64,000 bases of DNA from Amblyomma americanum (GCF_052857255.1 NC_135498.1:160732624-160796623); one strand, 5' to 3'; shown: positions 34,991 through 46,622, counted from the first letter of the stretch. Notes: generated from the sequence alone by a model not told the origin. Program-made: numbers and translations.

Positions 34991-35710
34991 AATTTGGACA
35001 TGGGGAGGATTCCCTGAAAACCACCGCGAAGGTGAATGAGCCCTCTGGAAGAAACGTGCCTGCAGGAATGTCGGAAGCAGCGACGACAATGGCGTCCCCA
35101 CGTGTTCGAACATGCCATCGGGTCGACGAACGGAGTGTTGTCCTCTTCAGTCACGCTGGGGTTGAACATTTGCCCGAGAGCTGCGCCTTCGGCAGAGGTT
35201 CCACGTTCCGGTCATCAGACGACGAAGTACAAGATCTTTCAACCCCTTTTGGGAGACAGCCCACATTCCTGTGTCACGCAGGCGCCTTCCTGTTCCACAT
35301 GAGCGCAGTCCGGAGCCACGTGCGCGCCCACCCGGAGGCCGTGTGGACGACGTGACCGGGTCATGTTCCCTTTCCCTCGACCGAGCTGCGAGAAAACATC
35401 AGGACCGCCCTGCCGTGGGTGGTACCGTCAGTGCCATCGTTTGATTGGACATCATTCCTCGAACTGTATTCCCCAGCTAGGGATCTGGGGAATGCGAAGA
35501 GTATTTAATGAGCTGCTGGTTTGGTACCAAGGGGGAGCCGCCCTCTTGAGAAATACAATTTGCTGGGAGAGACTCCCGAGCGCTAAGAAGCTCCCTTTAC
35601 TGAGAGGCACTCTCAGTTGCCCTTAGTTGTACATTATGTAAATAGTCTTTGTATCAAGTTTTCCAAGTTTTCTTTTCTCCGGCCCAGTCATGCTACCTGA
35701 ATCCCAACAA
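34991..35710 (+). repeat. 5' LTR, truncated
   Basis: Matches 43502-44244 from AATTTGGACAT to CTGAATCCCAACAA with scattered differences and a ~22-base gap near 35680. The first ~737 bases of the full LTR, judged from the 3' copy, are missing and are replaced by unrelated sequence. The moderate divergence between LTRs indicates an old insertion. Confidence 0.9.
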
Positions 35711-35940
35711 CTAGATGGAAGCTGTGGGGCATCCGTGTGAAGTTACCGGCTCCAACGGACCTCGGCAGCTACGGGACTGACGGGCGTCAGCTATAACTTG
35801 GCAGGGTGAGTGCCCAATGTTTTCCGTTCATTTCGCCAGACCGTACTAGCACAGGCAGATGCTAGGTGCGGATTCCTGTTGTCTAGGAAATTGATTTAGG
35901 GAAACTGTTCTGTTCACTTCAAGCTAGGGCTTTTATTTTA
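35711..35940 (+). other. Leader / primer-binding region of the gypsy element
   Basis: The first TGG after the LTR (TGGAAGCTGTGGGGCAT, 35716) is the probable primer-binding site. The primer tRNA was not identified. Confidence 0.4.
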
Positions 35941-36712
35941 GTGGGCTTGCTAACGCATGGTGGAACTCACGATGGAAAAGTTAAAAGTGCAGTAGCTGCT
36001 CGAAATTTGCCGGGAACTGGAGATTTCGCTACGTTCTGCGAAAAGAAAAAAGAAATTCTCGAGGTTATGCGGCAGGAGGAGGGGACTGTTGAGGAGGTCG
36101 ACGAGGCTTGGGAAACGATTGTTGGACGCAGAGAAGAGCACAAAAGACGGGAGTTGTGCGAGCAGAAAGAAAAAGAAGAGCTTCGGTTGGCTCAAGAAAG
36201 ACGGGTGTCCTTCGAGCAGAAAGAAAAAAGAAGAGCTTCGGTTGTCTCAAGAGAGACGGTAGGTCTGTGAGGCAGAGGAAAAAGCGAGAGAACATGCTCG
36301 AAAAATTAAGGAGCTCGAAATCGCGTCGGATGGAGTTAATATGGCGCGTCTTAGCCCTGTAGCTTCGGTAGAAGAGCAAGGGAAGCAGAGATTGCAGGAT
36401 CTCGTCTCACCATACCGCGTGGGAGGCGATATTGCACTCTTTTTGGTAAATTAAGAATGCGCATTCGGGAAGGTGCACATCGACAAGAGCGCTTGGTCGG
36501 ATAAGTTATTCCTCTCCTTCCGTGCGAGGCGGCCGAAGTGGTGGCTCGCCTCTCACGGGAAGAGTGTGATGACTACGAGAAGATAAAGAGCGCACTGCTT
36601 AGAAAGTACCGGCTTTCTGCTGAATGTTGCTCACCCGTCCTGTGTTTCCTCCACGGGCTACACCGGCGAATGCGCCTGGATTAAGCAGGTCGCCGAAGAA
36701 CAGAGTGCATGC
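35941..36712 (+). pseudogene. gag remnant of the gypsy element
   Basis: Begins with an open frame of 109 codons containing a Glu/Lys/Arg-rich coiled-coil stretch with an imperfectly repeated block (ERRVSFEQKEKRRASV). After a stop at 36270 the gag core is still readable in shifting frames (SPYRVGGDIALFLV, then a segment corresponding to bases 36530-36640 with DDYEKIKSALLRKYR). It breaks off near 36640 and joins protease-region sequence, so part of gag and the nucleocapsid is deleted. Confidence 0.75.
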
Positions 36713-37924
36713 TTGCCTATAGCGAAGGAGACCCTAGGGGGGACTTTTGGCAGGCTTGACACAGCAGCGACAGTTAGCGCAAATTTGCCGACACACTTGC
36801 CTTACCTGTTTTCGAACAAATCCGAGCAGCTGCTGAAAGAGAAAGGTCTCTCTTTCACCTCGGGCTTGGCTTGCATGGCGCTAACACGTTCTCGAGCGCG
36901 AGAGCTCGCAAAGAAACTCGACTGCGCTCCGATAAATGAGCAGGCACCGAACCATTCTCCCGACCAGCCGGGGGATTCTTGCTTGAAAATTGATCCGGCT
37001 AAACCGCATGAGCATGACCATGAAGGTTTTCCCGAACCAGCGGTAGCTCATGAAATCCAAGGAACTGCCGATTCCGTAGAGAATTGGACTACAGAAACCA
37101 ACGCGAAGGATTCGACGTTTACACCTGCTTCGACTTGTTGGGAAGAATTGACTAAGGTTGATAGGAAAGCAGTCATTGCAGAGCATAAAAGCGACCCATC
37201 GTTAAGAGCTCTAAGCAATAATATGAGGGAGGGAGTCGCCAGAAAAAACATCAGCTTTCATGAAAAATCAGGCCTTCAGTACCGGAAATACTGCGACTCA
37301 AAGGGACGCGCATATGAGCCACTCCTGGTGCCTGAGAAGTACCGGCAGCAGCTTCTAGAGCTAGCAAACGGAAATGCATGGGCGGTGCACCTGGGCACAA
37401 AGAAAACAAAAGCTAGATTAGCTCTCGAATATTACTGGCCTGGCTGCTGGAAAGATGTGGAACAGCTTGTTATATCTCGCGACACCTGCCAGCGGGTCGG
37501 CAAATCGATGGATAAATGGAAAGCGCCCATGACACTAGTTCCCAGCATTAGAGAGCCCTTTCGGCGTCTTGTAATAGATACTGTCGGCTCGCTGCCAGCG
37601 TCCAACTCTGGTTATCGCTACATTCTGACCACACTGTGCATGGCAACCAAATTTCCCGAGGCCATTTCCTTGAAGGAGCTAAGTTCCGCATGTGTTGTAG
37701 ACGCCGTTTTGTCAATTGTCTCTCGCGTGGGGTTCCCTGCAGAGATACAAAGCGATAACGGGAGCGTGCTCACAAGCTGCTTGACAACAACGTTCTTTGA
37801 ACGGTGTGGGATTAAAATAATCCGCAGTTCCATTCACCACCCTCACTCAAATTCAGTCGAGCGCATGCACTCAGTGCTAAAGCGGATACTTAGGTCTCTG
37901 TGTTTTGAGCATAAGGTAGATTAG
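36713..37924 (+). pseudogene. Protease-region tail and integrase of the gypsy element
   Basis: 403 open codons. The first ~60 residues (LPYLFSNKSEQLLKEKGLSF, ALTRSRARELAKKL) correspond to the region before integrase. A linker follows, then the zinc-binding domain around VHLGTKKTKARLALEYYW with a DTCQRVGKSMDKW signature (the first Cys of the CxxC pair reads Arg). The integrase core has an aspartate in RRLVIDTVGSLP, a second in AEIQSDNGSVLTS, and Glu in HHPHSNSVERMHSVL, so the DDE triad is visible. A stop at 37924 interrupts the core's end. Confidence 0.88.
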
Positions 37925-37954
37925 GAAGGCTGCATTCCAGCAGCACTCTTTGCA

Positions 37955-38362
37955 ATGAGATCCGTCCCCCATGAAAGCACAGAATTTAGCCCCGCTGAAC
38001 TAGTCTACGGGCGTGACTTGAGGACCCCGTTGCGCATGCTGAGGGAGTCATGGGAGGGTTACGGAGAGGATCCCTGTGTAGTGGAATACGTTCTAAAGCT
38101 ACTGAAAAGACTTGCGAAAACCAGAGACCTCGTGGAAGCAAATGTAAGAGTAGCGCAGTCACTGTCTAAAGTGTACTACGACAAATCTGCACGCAAGCGC
38201 ACCTTTCAACTTGGCGACCAGGTGATGTTGCTGCGTCCGTCAAAAAAGAACAAGCTTGAGGTGCAATGGGAAGGGCCGGCTAAGGCAGTGTCCAAGCTTT
38301 TGGACACCAACTATGAGGTAAACTTTAAGAACAAACACAATCGGATAATCCACAGTAATTAG
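37955..38362 (+). pseudogene. Integrase C-terminal domain of the gypsy element
   Basis: Continues the integrase after an in-frame stop: RSVPHESTEFSPAELVYGRD, SKVYYDKSARKRTFQLGDQV, MLLRPSKKNKLEVQWEGPAK, then SN and a stop where the usual LKPY follows (it is readable as LKPYVQR after the TAG). This is the GPY/F-type chromatin-contacting tail found at the end of gypsy integrases. Here it precedes RT by under 50 bases, proving the domain order. Confidence 0.87.
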
Positions 38363-38389
38363 CTGAAGCCTTATGTGCAGCGTTAGGCC

Positions 38390-39275
38390 ATGGTTAACAT
38401 GGCGCTGAACCTGCCAGAGGAAGAGATCTCAGACATACCTTATTTCCCACATGAGGACGAGCAAGCACCGAATGAGCTGTTAAATTCAATCGACAGAGAG
38501 CCACGTGTGACGGAAAGTCAACGAGGAGACATGAAAAATGTCCTCCGTGACTTTGAGGCGGTGTTTTCAAACAAGCCAGAAAAAACAACCCTTATCGAAC
38601 ACGACATTCAGCTGTCCAGCGAACAGCCGAACAGGAGCAAACCGTACCGTGTCTCTGCAAAACAAAAAGAAATCATTGAGACGGAGATCCGCCGTATGTG
38701 CGAACTTGGCGTCATAGTGCCCTGCGAATCGGACTATACGTCACCAATCATTATTGTAGAGGTTCCAAGCAAGGATCCCAGACCTTGCGTGGACTACCGG
38801 AGTCTGAATTCAATCACAGTGGACCAGACCTACCCCGTTCCGAAAATCGAGGAGATGGTTGAAACAGTCTATCAGAATATGTACCCACACTGGATTTAGT
38901 TCGAGGCTACTGGCAGGTGCCACTCATTGAGCACGCCAGCAGGCACACAGCATTCGTGTCCCCCGCGGACAAGTTTCGCCCTGTAATGTTAAGCTTCGGC
39001 TTGAAAAATTCGCCGTACTTTTTTACTAAGTTAATGGACCAAGTGCTGCGTGGACTTGCAGATTTCGCTCTCCCCTACCTTGACGACGTGGCCGTTTTCT
39101 CACAAAACTGGGAGGAGCACATTGAACACCTGCGTATTGTGTTGAGCCGACTGCTTGAGGCTGGTTTAACGGTAAGGGCGGGAAAATGCCACCTGGGGTG
39201 CGCCGAAGTGAACTATCTTGGGCACGTGGTTGGACGAGGCCAACGCAGAACTGCAGAAATTAAAGTGGCTGCCGT
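38390..39275 (+). pseudogene. Reverse transcriptase of the gypsy element, interrupted
   Basis: Two frames joined by a frameshift near 38890. The first (169 codons) has the RT entry motifs (LGVIVPCESDYTSPIIIVEV, DPRPCVDYRSLNSITVDQ, YPVPKIEEMVE); the shifted continuation has TLDLVRGYWQVP and then LSFGLKNSPYFFTKLMDQVL, the catalytic YLDDVAVFSQNWEEHI, and [19 protein letters not shown]. The frame then enters the antisense insertion at about 39276. Confidence 0.92.
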
Positions 39276-41988
39276 GGTGTTTTTGTTGCCATTGATTTTC
39301 CTTTGTGAGCGAACGAGCGAGCTGACGGCATTCTTCTGCATACTGGGCGGCGTCCGAGAGTGGCGTCGATTCAGAAACATCAGGGCGGTAGGGAAAAAGC
39401 GCGTCCATTGTGCAGGTTGGCTCGCGCCCGTAAAGAAGAAAAAAGGGAGAGAATCCAGTGGTGGTCTGTATCGCAGTGTTGTACGCGTAGGTTACGAAGG
39501 GAAGAACGTGGTCCCAGTTGGAATGAGCGTCGTTGACGTACATGGCCAGCATGTCACTCAGAGTACGGTTGAAGCGTTCTGTCAGGCCATTCGTCTGAGG
39601 GTGGTAAGAAGTAGCGGTGCGATGAATGATGCGACATTCTTTCAGTAGGGCCTCGAGAGCGTCGCACAAGAAAACGCGTCCGCGGTCACTGAGCAGTTCC
39701 TTCGGAGTCCCGTGGCGAAGAATCAAGTTGTTGAGAATGAACAAAGCAACGTCTCTTGCAGAGGCAGAGGGTAACGGTGATGTTTCAGTGTAGCGAGTCA
39801 GATGGTCTACTGCCACAATAATCCACCGGTTTCCAGCAGGAGTAGTCGGAAGAGGGCCATAGAGATCTATGCCAACGCGGTCAAACGGACGAGCAGGGCA
39901 GGGTAACGGCTGCAACGAAACAGAGGACTTCTGAGGAGTTTTTCGGCGTTGACAAGATTCGCAAGCGCGCACGAAATGTCTTACGAAGCGGTACATTCCA
40001 CGCCAGTAAAATCGCAGACGTAGGCGTGTGTAGGTTTTCAATACGCCACCGTGAGCACATTGTGGGTCACCATGGTACGCAGCACAAATGTCGGCGCGGA
40101 GATGACGCGGGATGACTAGAAGCCACTTCCGTCCATCAAGCAAATAATTGCGGCGATAGAGAAGACCGTCACGAATGGAGAAGTGGTGTGCTTGGCGGAC
40201 GAGCGCTTTGGAGGAATGACCGGGAGTAGGACTGGAGAGAAAATTCAAAAGTGCATTGATCCAGGGGTCATTCCGCTGCTCGGTAGCCATGTCGATAGTT
40301 GTAAGAGTCGACATATCGTAGGCACAGACGTGGTCAGACGAATTATCTCTAGGCAATGGCGAGCGGGAAAGAGCATCCGCGTCCGTATGCTTCAGCCCTG
40401 ATCGATAAATGACATGAATGTCAAACTCCTGGAGACGAAGAGCCCAGCGAGCAAGGCGACCGGATGGGTCTTTCAGAGAGGCAAGCCAGCACAAAGCGTG
40501 GTGATCGGTCACAACGTAAAACGGTCGACCATACACATAAGGACGAAATTTTCCGATAGCCCAAATAATGGCCAAACATTCCCTTTCTGTGACTGAATAA
40601 TTAGATTCTGCCTTTGTCAATGTTCGGCTGGCGTATGCCACAACATACTCGCTGTAACCAGGCTTACGTTGGGTAAGGACGGCACCAAGCCCAATACCGC
40701 TGGCATCAGTGTGGATCTCCGTAGGCGCAGCCGGATCAAAGTGGCGTAGAATGGGCGGCGAAACCAAAAGGCGGCGTAAAGTGTCAAAGGCTTTATCGCA
40801 GGCTGGAGTCCAGGCGGAAAGGTCGGAGCTGCCGGCAAGGAGCTGGGTCAGAGGAGCGATGATAGAGGCGAAGTTCAAGATGAAACGTCGAAAGTAGGAG
40901 CAGAGGCCGATAAAGCTCCGAAGCTGCTTCAGGGAGGTTGGCTTCGGGAACTCTGCAACTGCGCGAAGTTTGGTGGGGTCGGGAAGAATGCCGTCCTTAG
41001 AAACTACGTGGCCTAAAATTGTGAGTTTTCGAGCGGCAAAGTGGCACTTCTTCAAATTCAACTGAAGCCCAGCGCCGGCGAGACACGTGAGGACATCCTT
41101 TAGGCGGAGAAGGTGAGAAGAAAAGTCGGCAGAAAAAACTACGATGTCGTCCAGATAACAAAGACAGGTCTGCCACTTGAGTCCACGAAGAACAGTGTCC
41201 ATCAGGCGCTCGAAAGTAGCCGGGGCATTGCAGAGGCCAAAGGGCATAACGTTGAACTCGTATAATCCATCCGGTGTTATAAAGGCAGTTTTCGAGCGGT
41301 CATTATCAGCCATCGGTACCTGCCAGTAGCCGGAGCGCAAATCCAAAGAGGAGAAATACTCGGCTCCCTGTAAACAGTCCAAGGCGTCGTCGATTCGCGG
41401 CAAAGGATAGACATCTTTGCGCGTGATTTTGTTAAGCCTACGGTAATCGACGCAAAACCGGATGGAACCATCTTTCTTGGTGACCAAAACAACCGGAGAA
41501 GCCCATGGACTGTTAGATGGCTGTATGACGCCCCGGCGAAGCATGTCGTCCACGTTGTCAGCAATGACTTGGCGCTCAGAGGCCGACACGCGATAAGGAC
41601 GCTGTCGTAAAGGTGCGTTTGTACCAGTGTCGATTGCGTGCGTAACGACAGACGTGCGACCCAGAGCAGTGTGAGGAAGGTCGAAGGCAGAAGTGAAGTT
41701 CTGTAGAAGAGCAGCGAGTTGATCGCGTTGTGCGGGTGGGAGATCTGCGTCAATAGCTTGTTGAAGAACATCGGGTGGTGTCGAAGCGGTCGCTGTATCG
41801 CAAGAGCTGAGCACATTAACGTCTAATGAAGTAGGCGTTGCAGGAAGAGTATTTACAAGCGCGGGATCAAGTTCTTCAATACGACCGAGACACTCGCCGC
41901 GTAGCAGGACGGACGGGCACGAAAATGGATTTGAGACGTACATTGCACTAAGGCCATCTTCGATCTTGAGGACCGCAAATGGAAGCAC
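39166..41988 (-). CDS. Ty3/gypsy Pol polyprotein fragment: RT-RNase H-integrase (940 codons open)
   Basis: One unbroken minus-strand frame. RT spans about residues 125-330 with [13 protein letters not shown] (D215) and YLDD (278-281). RNase H lies at about 420-545 with [13 protein letters not shown] (D427), SVTERECLA (E470), VTDHHAL (D494) and HTDADALSR. The integrase zinc region at about 630-680 has H639, H646, C675 and C678. The catalytic core has D708 (GIDLYGPLP), D768 (LLSDRGRV) and E804 (GLTERFNR). All catalytic residues are present. The last ~35 codons (about 39166-39270) are antisense readthrough of the host element, not gypsy. The frame remains open upstream of the listed ATG to about 42130. 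Domain order is the conventional RT-RH-IN, unlike its host. Intactness suggests recent origin, but it has no promoter or LTR of its own. Confidence 0.93.
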   Translation of the reverse strand: MLPFAVLKIEDGLSAMYVSNPFSCPSVLLRGECLGRIEELDPALVNTLPATPTSLDVNVLSSCDTATASTPPDVLQQAIDADLPPAQRDQLAALLQNFTSAFDLPHTALGRTSVVTHAIDTGTNAPLRQRPYRVSASERQVIADNVDDMLRRGVIQPSNSPWASPVVLVTKKDGSIRFCVDYRRLNKITRKDVYPLPRIDDALDCLQGAEYFSSLDLRSGYWQVPMADNDRSKTAFITPDGLYEFNVMPFGLCNAPATFERLMDTVLRGLKWQTCLCYLDDIVVFSADFSSHLLRLKDVLTCLAGAGLQLNLKKCHFAARKLTILGHVVSKDGILPDPTKLRAVAEFPKPTSLKQLRSFIGLCSYFRRFILNFASIIAPLTQLLAGSSDLSAWTPACDKAFDTLRRLLVSPPILRHFDPAAPTEIHTDASGIGLGAVLTQRKPGYSEYVVAYASRTLTKAESNYSVTERECLAIIWAIGKFRPYVYGRPFYVVTDHHALCWLASLKDPSGRLARWALRLQEFDIHVIYRSGLKHTDADALSRSPLPRDNSSDHVCAYDMSTLTTIDMATEQRNDPWINALLNFLSSPTPGHSSKALVRQAHHFSIRDGLLYRRNYLLDGRKWLLVIPRHLRADICAAYHGDPQCAHGGVLKTYTRLRLRFYWRGMYRFVRHFVRACESCQRRKTPQKSSVSLQPLPCPARPFDRVGIDLYGPLPTTPAGNRWIIVAVDHLTRYTETSPLPSASARDVALFILNNLILRHGTPKELLSDRGRVFLCDALEALLKECRIIHRTATSYHPQTNGLTERFNRTLSDMLAMYVNDAHSNWDHVLPFVTYAYNTAIQTTTGFSPFFLLYGREPTCTMDALFPYRPDVSESTPLSDAAQYAEECRQLARSLTKENQWQQKHHGSHFNFCSSALASSNHVPKIVHFGAPQVAFSRPYR

Positions 41989-42130
41989 GAGGCAGGGATG
42001 GCGTGAAGCGGCGTCGGAAGGTGTGAAGAAGACAGTCGAACTAATAACGCTTTCACAGGAGAGTGGAACGAGGGCAGCAGAAAATGGAGGAATGTCTGTG
42101 TCACTGGCGACGAGGAGTTTTGCAGGCCGG
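39276..42130 (-). mobile_element. Antisense, LTR-less pol fragment of a second Ty3/gypsy element
   Basis: 2.85 kb of minus-strand gypsy pol inserted in the first element between its RT and RNase H. Removing it reconnects host codons KVAAV with [16 protein letters not shown]. The fragment starts in the protease-RT linker and ends inside the integrase C-terminal part, so it has no LTR, no gag and no primer-binding or polypurine sequence. Normal integration inserts full elements with LTRs, so this probably arose by template switching or capture of cDNA. No target duplication is evident. Confidence 0.85.
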
Positions 42131-42755
42131 TTTTGCAGTACCGTCGCCCAACCACAAAATCGGAACTCAGGGCGTTCCTTGGCCTAGCAGGCTATTATCA
42201 ACATTATGTAAAGGAATACTGTAATTTAGCCAGCCCCCTGACCGACGCGCTGAGAAAAAGTGAGCCTGCCAATCTTTCTTGGGACCAAAAGAAAGAGAAG
42301 GCGATTCAGAGTCTGAAAACGGCCCTAAGCGAGCGCCCAATACTGGCAGCGCCAGATTTCTCGAAACCCTTTATCATACAATGTGATGCCAGCGACCGCG
42401 GGTTAGGCGCTATTCTGTGCCAGGAAAGCGATGGTAGGCATACACAGCCTGTACTTTACATGAGCCGCAAGGTCAGCACGCGGGAAGAGGCGTATAGCAC
42501 GTCTGAAAAAGAATGCGCATGCCTCGTTTCGGCTATTGACAAACTGGCATGCTATGTCTCCTGGTCCCGTTTCACATAGGAAACGGACCATTGCTCTTTG
42601 ACTTGGCTGCACAATATGTCGCCCAAAAAGGGTCGTCTACTGAGGTGGAGCCTGGCACTCCAGCACCACAGCTTCGAGGTTTGCTACAAGAAAGGCAAGC
42701 TCCGCACAAATGCCGACGGGCTAAGCCAAGCCTTTTAGCTTGTAAAGATTTTACC
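42131..42755 (+). pseudogene. RT connection and RNase H of the first gypsy element
   Basis: Continues the host RT: 148 open codons with [36 protein letters not shown], then the RNase H-like part QCDASDRGLGAILCQ and EECACLV-like EKECACLVSAIDKLACY. A frameshift at about 42565 precedes a readable remainder (KGRLLRWSLALQHHSFEVCY, KLRTNADGLSQAF). The pol end is directly followed by the polypurine tract. Confidence 0.9.
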
Positions 42756-42764
42756 AAAAGGGGA
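42755..42764 (+). promoter_or_regulatory. Polypurine tract
   Basis: CAAAAGGGGA immediately upstream of TGTCCCCC, the expected position for plus-strand priming at the start of the 3' LTR. Confidence 0.65.
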
Positions 42765-44244
42765 TGTCCCCCAAATTTTTAGTTTTGGAGATTTATTTTA
42801 TATTCTCTTCCTAATGGAGAGCGTACATCTCCCACTTTCTTTGCAGTAATGTTCATATTCAGGTAACATACCTAGGAGTACGTTTTCCTTATTTCAGCCA
42901 AGGATAAGTAAGAGCGAGTGGTGTAACGTACCTTGACTCTGAGGTATTGGGGTGGGCAAAATTGAACGCCACATCGGCCAAAACCAGTCACCTATTCCCG
43001 TACCGCGTGCCCTCTAAGCACCAACCTGATTTCATTTAGCGAAATTTTTTTTCCTTCCGAGTGCATCTCGAGCGGGAGCACACGCCTTCGTCAGGTGCCA
43101 TGTCTAAACTCCTCGTCGGGAGACACCATGTGTTCATTCAGGCAAAACATTTGATCTCTTCAAGTTTTAGTTGAAGTTTTTTATCTAAGTGCAGTGTTGG
43201 CCCTGAGTTTTGGTCTGGCGGGATGAGTGGGTACTGAGGGCGCTTGCTAGTGTCAGGTGTGGTTTGGTGTCTGTGATCCCTTTTGGCTAGCATTGCAGAG
43301 AATATCCCAAAACGGCCATCTGACGAGGGGAAGCGAGACCGAGTTTGGCACTGAAGGTCATCAGAAGACTCCTAGAGAGCATCTGGTTCCTGGCACGCCC
43401 AGTCAGCCGAGCTACGTGTGAGCAGTTCATCTTCCGGGTGCAATATCTGGCGGCGGGGGTGCTGTTGTGCTCGCACTCCCTTCCTGCTGTTGAGTTCGGC
43501 GAATTTGGACATAGGGAAGATTCCCTGAAAACCACCGCGAAGGTGAATGAGCCCTCTGGAAGAAACGTGGCTGCAGGAATGTCGGAAGCAGCGACGACAT
43601 TGGCGCCCCCACGTGTTCGAACATGCCATCGGGTTCACGAACGGAGCGTTGTCCTCTTCAGTCACGCTGGGGTTGAACAATTGCCCGAGAGCTGCGCCTT
43701 CGACAGAGGTTCCACATTCCGGTCATCAGACGACGGAGTACAAGATCTTTCAACCCCTGTTGGGAGACAGCCCACACTCCTGTGTCACGCAGGCGCCTTC
43801 CTGTTCCACATGGGCGCAGGCCGGACCCACGTACGCGCCCACCTGGAGGCCGTGTGGACGACAACGATACCGGGTCCTGTTCCCTTTCCATCGACCGAGC
43901 TGCGAGAGAACACCAGGACCGCCCTGCCGTGGGTGGCACCATCAGTGTCATCGTTTGATTGGACATCATTCCTCGAACTGTATTCCCCAGCTAGGGATCT
44001 GGAGAATACGAAGAGTTTTGAACGAGCTGCTGGTTTGATAACAAGGGAGAGCCGCCCTCTTGAGAGATACCCTTTGCTGGGAGAGACTCCCGAGTGCTTA
44101 GAAGCTCCCTTTACTGAGAGGCACTCTCAGTTGCCCTTACTAGTACATTATGTAAATAGTCTTTGTATAAAGTTTTCCATGTTTTCTTCCTCCGATCGTC
44201 CTCGTCTCTTCTCCGGCCCAGTCACGCTACCTGAATCCCAACAA
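42765..44244 (+). repeat. 3' LTR of the first gypsy element (~1.48 kb)
   Basis: Begins TGTCCCCC after the polypurine tract and ends CCCAACA. Its last 743 bases (43502-44244) match the 5' LTR. The first 737 bases have no counterpart upstream. A 379-codon plus frame running through it into the following microsatellite is not a gene. Confidence 0.85.
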
Positions 44245-44411
44245 TGGATGGATGGATGGATGGATGGATGGATGGATGGATGGATGGATGGATGGATGGA
44301 TGGATGGATGGATGGATGGATGGATGGATGGATGGATGGATGGACGGACGGACGGACGGACGGACGGACGGACGGACGGACGGACGGACGGACGGACGGA
44401 CGGATGGATGG
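44245..44411. repeat. (GGAT)n-(GGAC)n microsatellite = LINE-1 3' tail
   Basis: About 24 GGAT units, then about 15 GGAC units, then GGAT again. It starts exactly at the 3' LTR end. On the minus strand it is the (ATCC)n tail of LINE-1; LINE-2 has a short version of the same tail at 53139-53150. Confidence 0.95.
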
Positions 44412-44639
44412 AGCTACGTTTCCTTTGAAATGGGGTGATGGCAGTTGCCATCATGCTCAGTTTTTTTCCTTTATTTTTGTTTAATTGTGTTGTAACTTCT
44501 TATTAAAACTCGCCATTTTTCTTAAATACGTCTTCCTACACTTCTAACCTTATGACAGCTCTCTGATTTTGAGCCACCAATCTTCCAATCACTTTTTTCC
44601 GATTTCTGCCGCAGATTTATTTACATGGTCATTGTTATC

Positions 44640-45478
44640 TCAAAACCCCAGGGCCTCATGAAAAGTGACTGTGCCTGAATCGACATGGGCATAGATACCA
44701 TCACATTTGAGTATAAGGTGTTCTATTGTTTCTACGCATTTACCACACACAGCCCATGTCATCTTCGTTAAATTTCTTTTTGTAGCTGCGCGTTCTAAGA
44801 CACCCTGACGTACCCTCAAAGAGTAGGGCACTGCCTCTTGAGTTATCATAAAACGCTTCCTTCCTTACGTGCCTTTTCCAGCATCGATATTGTTCTACAC
44901 TATGCTTCTTCTCTATTGAAGTTATCCAATTTTTATCTTCCGCGTTTTTAACCTGTCCTTTAATGCTGTGTATTTCCCCGGCCTCGTAACTGGCATATTT
45001 ACTGGTTAGCTTCCTAGTTCTCTTCCGCCATTGTGAGTCAACGCTCTCTCTGTATACGTATTTAAATACCTTAGCTGCCTACCTGTTATCGTCCAATTTC
45101 ATCAGGCATTCTTCGTATAGTATTTTACTCTGAGCTTCGCGTGCTTCGAACGATGCCCAGCCCATATCCTCTTGTACTGCCTCGTTCGTGGTTTTCCCAC
45201 AGGCACCTAGTTCTAAGCTTCCAACACCTATATTATTTCTAATCTCGACTGAACTTCTGCCCTTAAGCACAGAACCGTGTCCCTGAAAGTAAGCCCCGGC
45301 ACCATTATTCCTTTCTAAATACCTCTCAGTGCTTCATATTAGTTGTACCCCCATAATTCCCTACTTTCCATTATCCCGGCATCTCTTCACCCTTTTGCTA
45401 CAAGAGACTGTCCGGGCTTTTCCGTTACATCTGCCCGTCGATTACCCATACCCCGAGATATTTGAATGCGGCCACTCG
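44640..45478 (-). pseudogene. LINE-1 C-terminal region and finger
   Basis: The minus frames read KGRSSVEIRNNIGVGSLELG, GKTTNEAVQEDMGWASFEAR, EECLMKLDDN, and finally CGKCVETIEHLILKCDGI, a C-x2-C...H-x4-C finger. Equivalent sequence in LINE-2 lies at 53510-54172. The junction to the RT lies at the composite insertion (45479), with AAFKYLGVWVIDGQM just before it. Confidence 0.85.
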
Positions 45479-45891
45479 GGGCATTAACGCGATAACGTTA
45501 AGGAGCTCGGGTCGCAAAAAAGCCGGTGTCGTCGGCGTAGGCTGTGAGCGAAAAATCCCTCCTCCTCGCAGTGTGCGCCACTGCCCTAACAGATAGCGCA
45601 CGACGGCAGCGCAAGGAAAGGGAGTGACGCCTGTCACATATTTCGGTGGACAACCAGGACGGCGCCGCAAGGGAAAAAAAATGAAACTAAAATTGGTTTT
45701 AAGGAAAGGAAGTGAGGCCTGTCTCACATAGCTCTGGGTACGCCTGAACCGCACCTTAAGGAAAGGAAAATGAAATGAAAATTGATTTTAATGAAAGGAA
45801 GTGACGCGTCTGACATATCTCGTTCGGGCGCTGTGGGGCCCTGCGGGCACGCAGGAATCACGCGGTGAGCGGCGAGCAACGCAGCGCACAT

Positions 45892-46200
45892 TAATTAATT
45901 AATAATTGGTTTTTGGGGAAAGGAAATGGCGCAGTATCTGTCTCATATATCGTTGGACACCTGGACCGCGCCGTAAGGGAAGGGATAAAGGAGGGAGTGA
46001 AAGAAGAAAGGAAGAAGAGGTGCCGTAGTGGAGGGCTCCGGAATAATTTCGACCAGCTGGGGATCTTTAACGTGCACTGACATCGCACAGCACACGGGCG
46101 CCTTAGCGTTTTGCCTCCATAAAAACGCAGCCGCCGCGGTCGGGTTCGAACCCGGGAACTCCGGATCAGTAGTCGAGCGACCTAACCACTGAGCCACCGC
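45892..46200 (-). repeat. SINE-A, full length, with target duplication
   Basis: Minus-strand copy with tail (ATTAATTAATAATTGG), body, B box (GGGTTCGAACCC) and A box (ACCACTGAGCCACCGC). AGCGCACAT follows at 46201-46209 and the same bases precede the tail (45883-45891), forming the target duplication. Confidence 0.93.
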
Positions 46201-46370
46201 AGCGCACATCCAAAGCGCGTTCACAACGAAGCTTGCGGCTTTCTGCCCGTTCGTTCGGCGCGGAAGCTATGCTGACGTTCGTGGCACCGGGTTTGTCGAG
46301 AACGATATGTCGACGAACTACGACTGCAACTTCGAGTCCTGCACGTTTCGGCAAGGTGCCTAGCAACGCT

Positions 46371-46622
46371 TAATAATTGGTTTTTGTGGGAAAGGAAATG
46401 GCGCAGTATCTGTCTCATATATCGTTGGACACCTGAACCGCGCCGTAAGGGAAGGGTAAAGGAGGGAGTGAAAGAAGAAAGGAAGGGAGAGGTGCCGTAG
46501 TGGAGGGCTCCGGAATAATTTCGACCACCTGGGGATCTTTAACGTGCACTGACATCGCACAGCACACGGGCGCCTTAGCGTTTTTCCTCCATAAAAACGC
46601 AGCCGCCGCGGTCGGGTTCGAA
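46371..46622 (-). repeat. SINE-A, truncated in the B box
   Basis: Nearly identical to 45892-46200 through the body (GTAGTGGAGGGCTCCGGAAT) but ends at GGTCGGGTTCGAAC. A possible six-base duplication ACGCTT flanks it. Two near-identical SINE-A copies thus sit 170 bases apart in the same orientation. Confidence 0.9.

Larger units (their letters stand above)
34991..44244 (+). mobile_element. Ty3/gypsy retrotransposon, integrase-before-RT order, decayed
   Basis: Bounded by a truncated 5' LTR and a full 3' LTR. Inside, on the plus strand, the remnants read gag, protease region, integrase, reverse transcriptase, RNase H. Conventional Ty3/gypsy pol has integrase last; integrase ahead of RT is the copia-like order described for the Gmr1-type gypsy group, and I recall it from tick elements. 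Multiple frameshifts and stops inactivate it, and an antisense element splits RT from RNase H at 39276-42130. Confidence 0.9.

Noticed and set aside
43345..44484. 379-codon plus-strand ORF
   Set aside because: It runs through the 3' LTR and into the GGAT/GGAC tail of LINE-1; the 5' LTR carries stops in the matching frame and no domain is recognisable.
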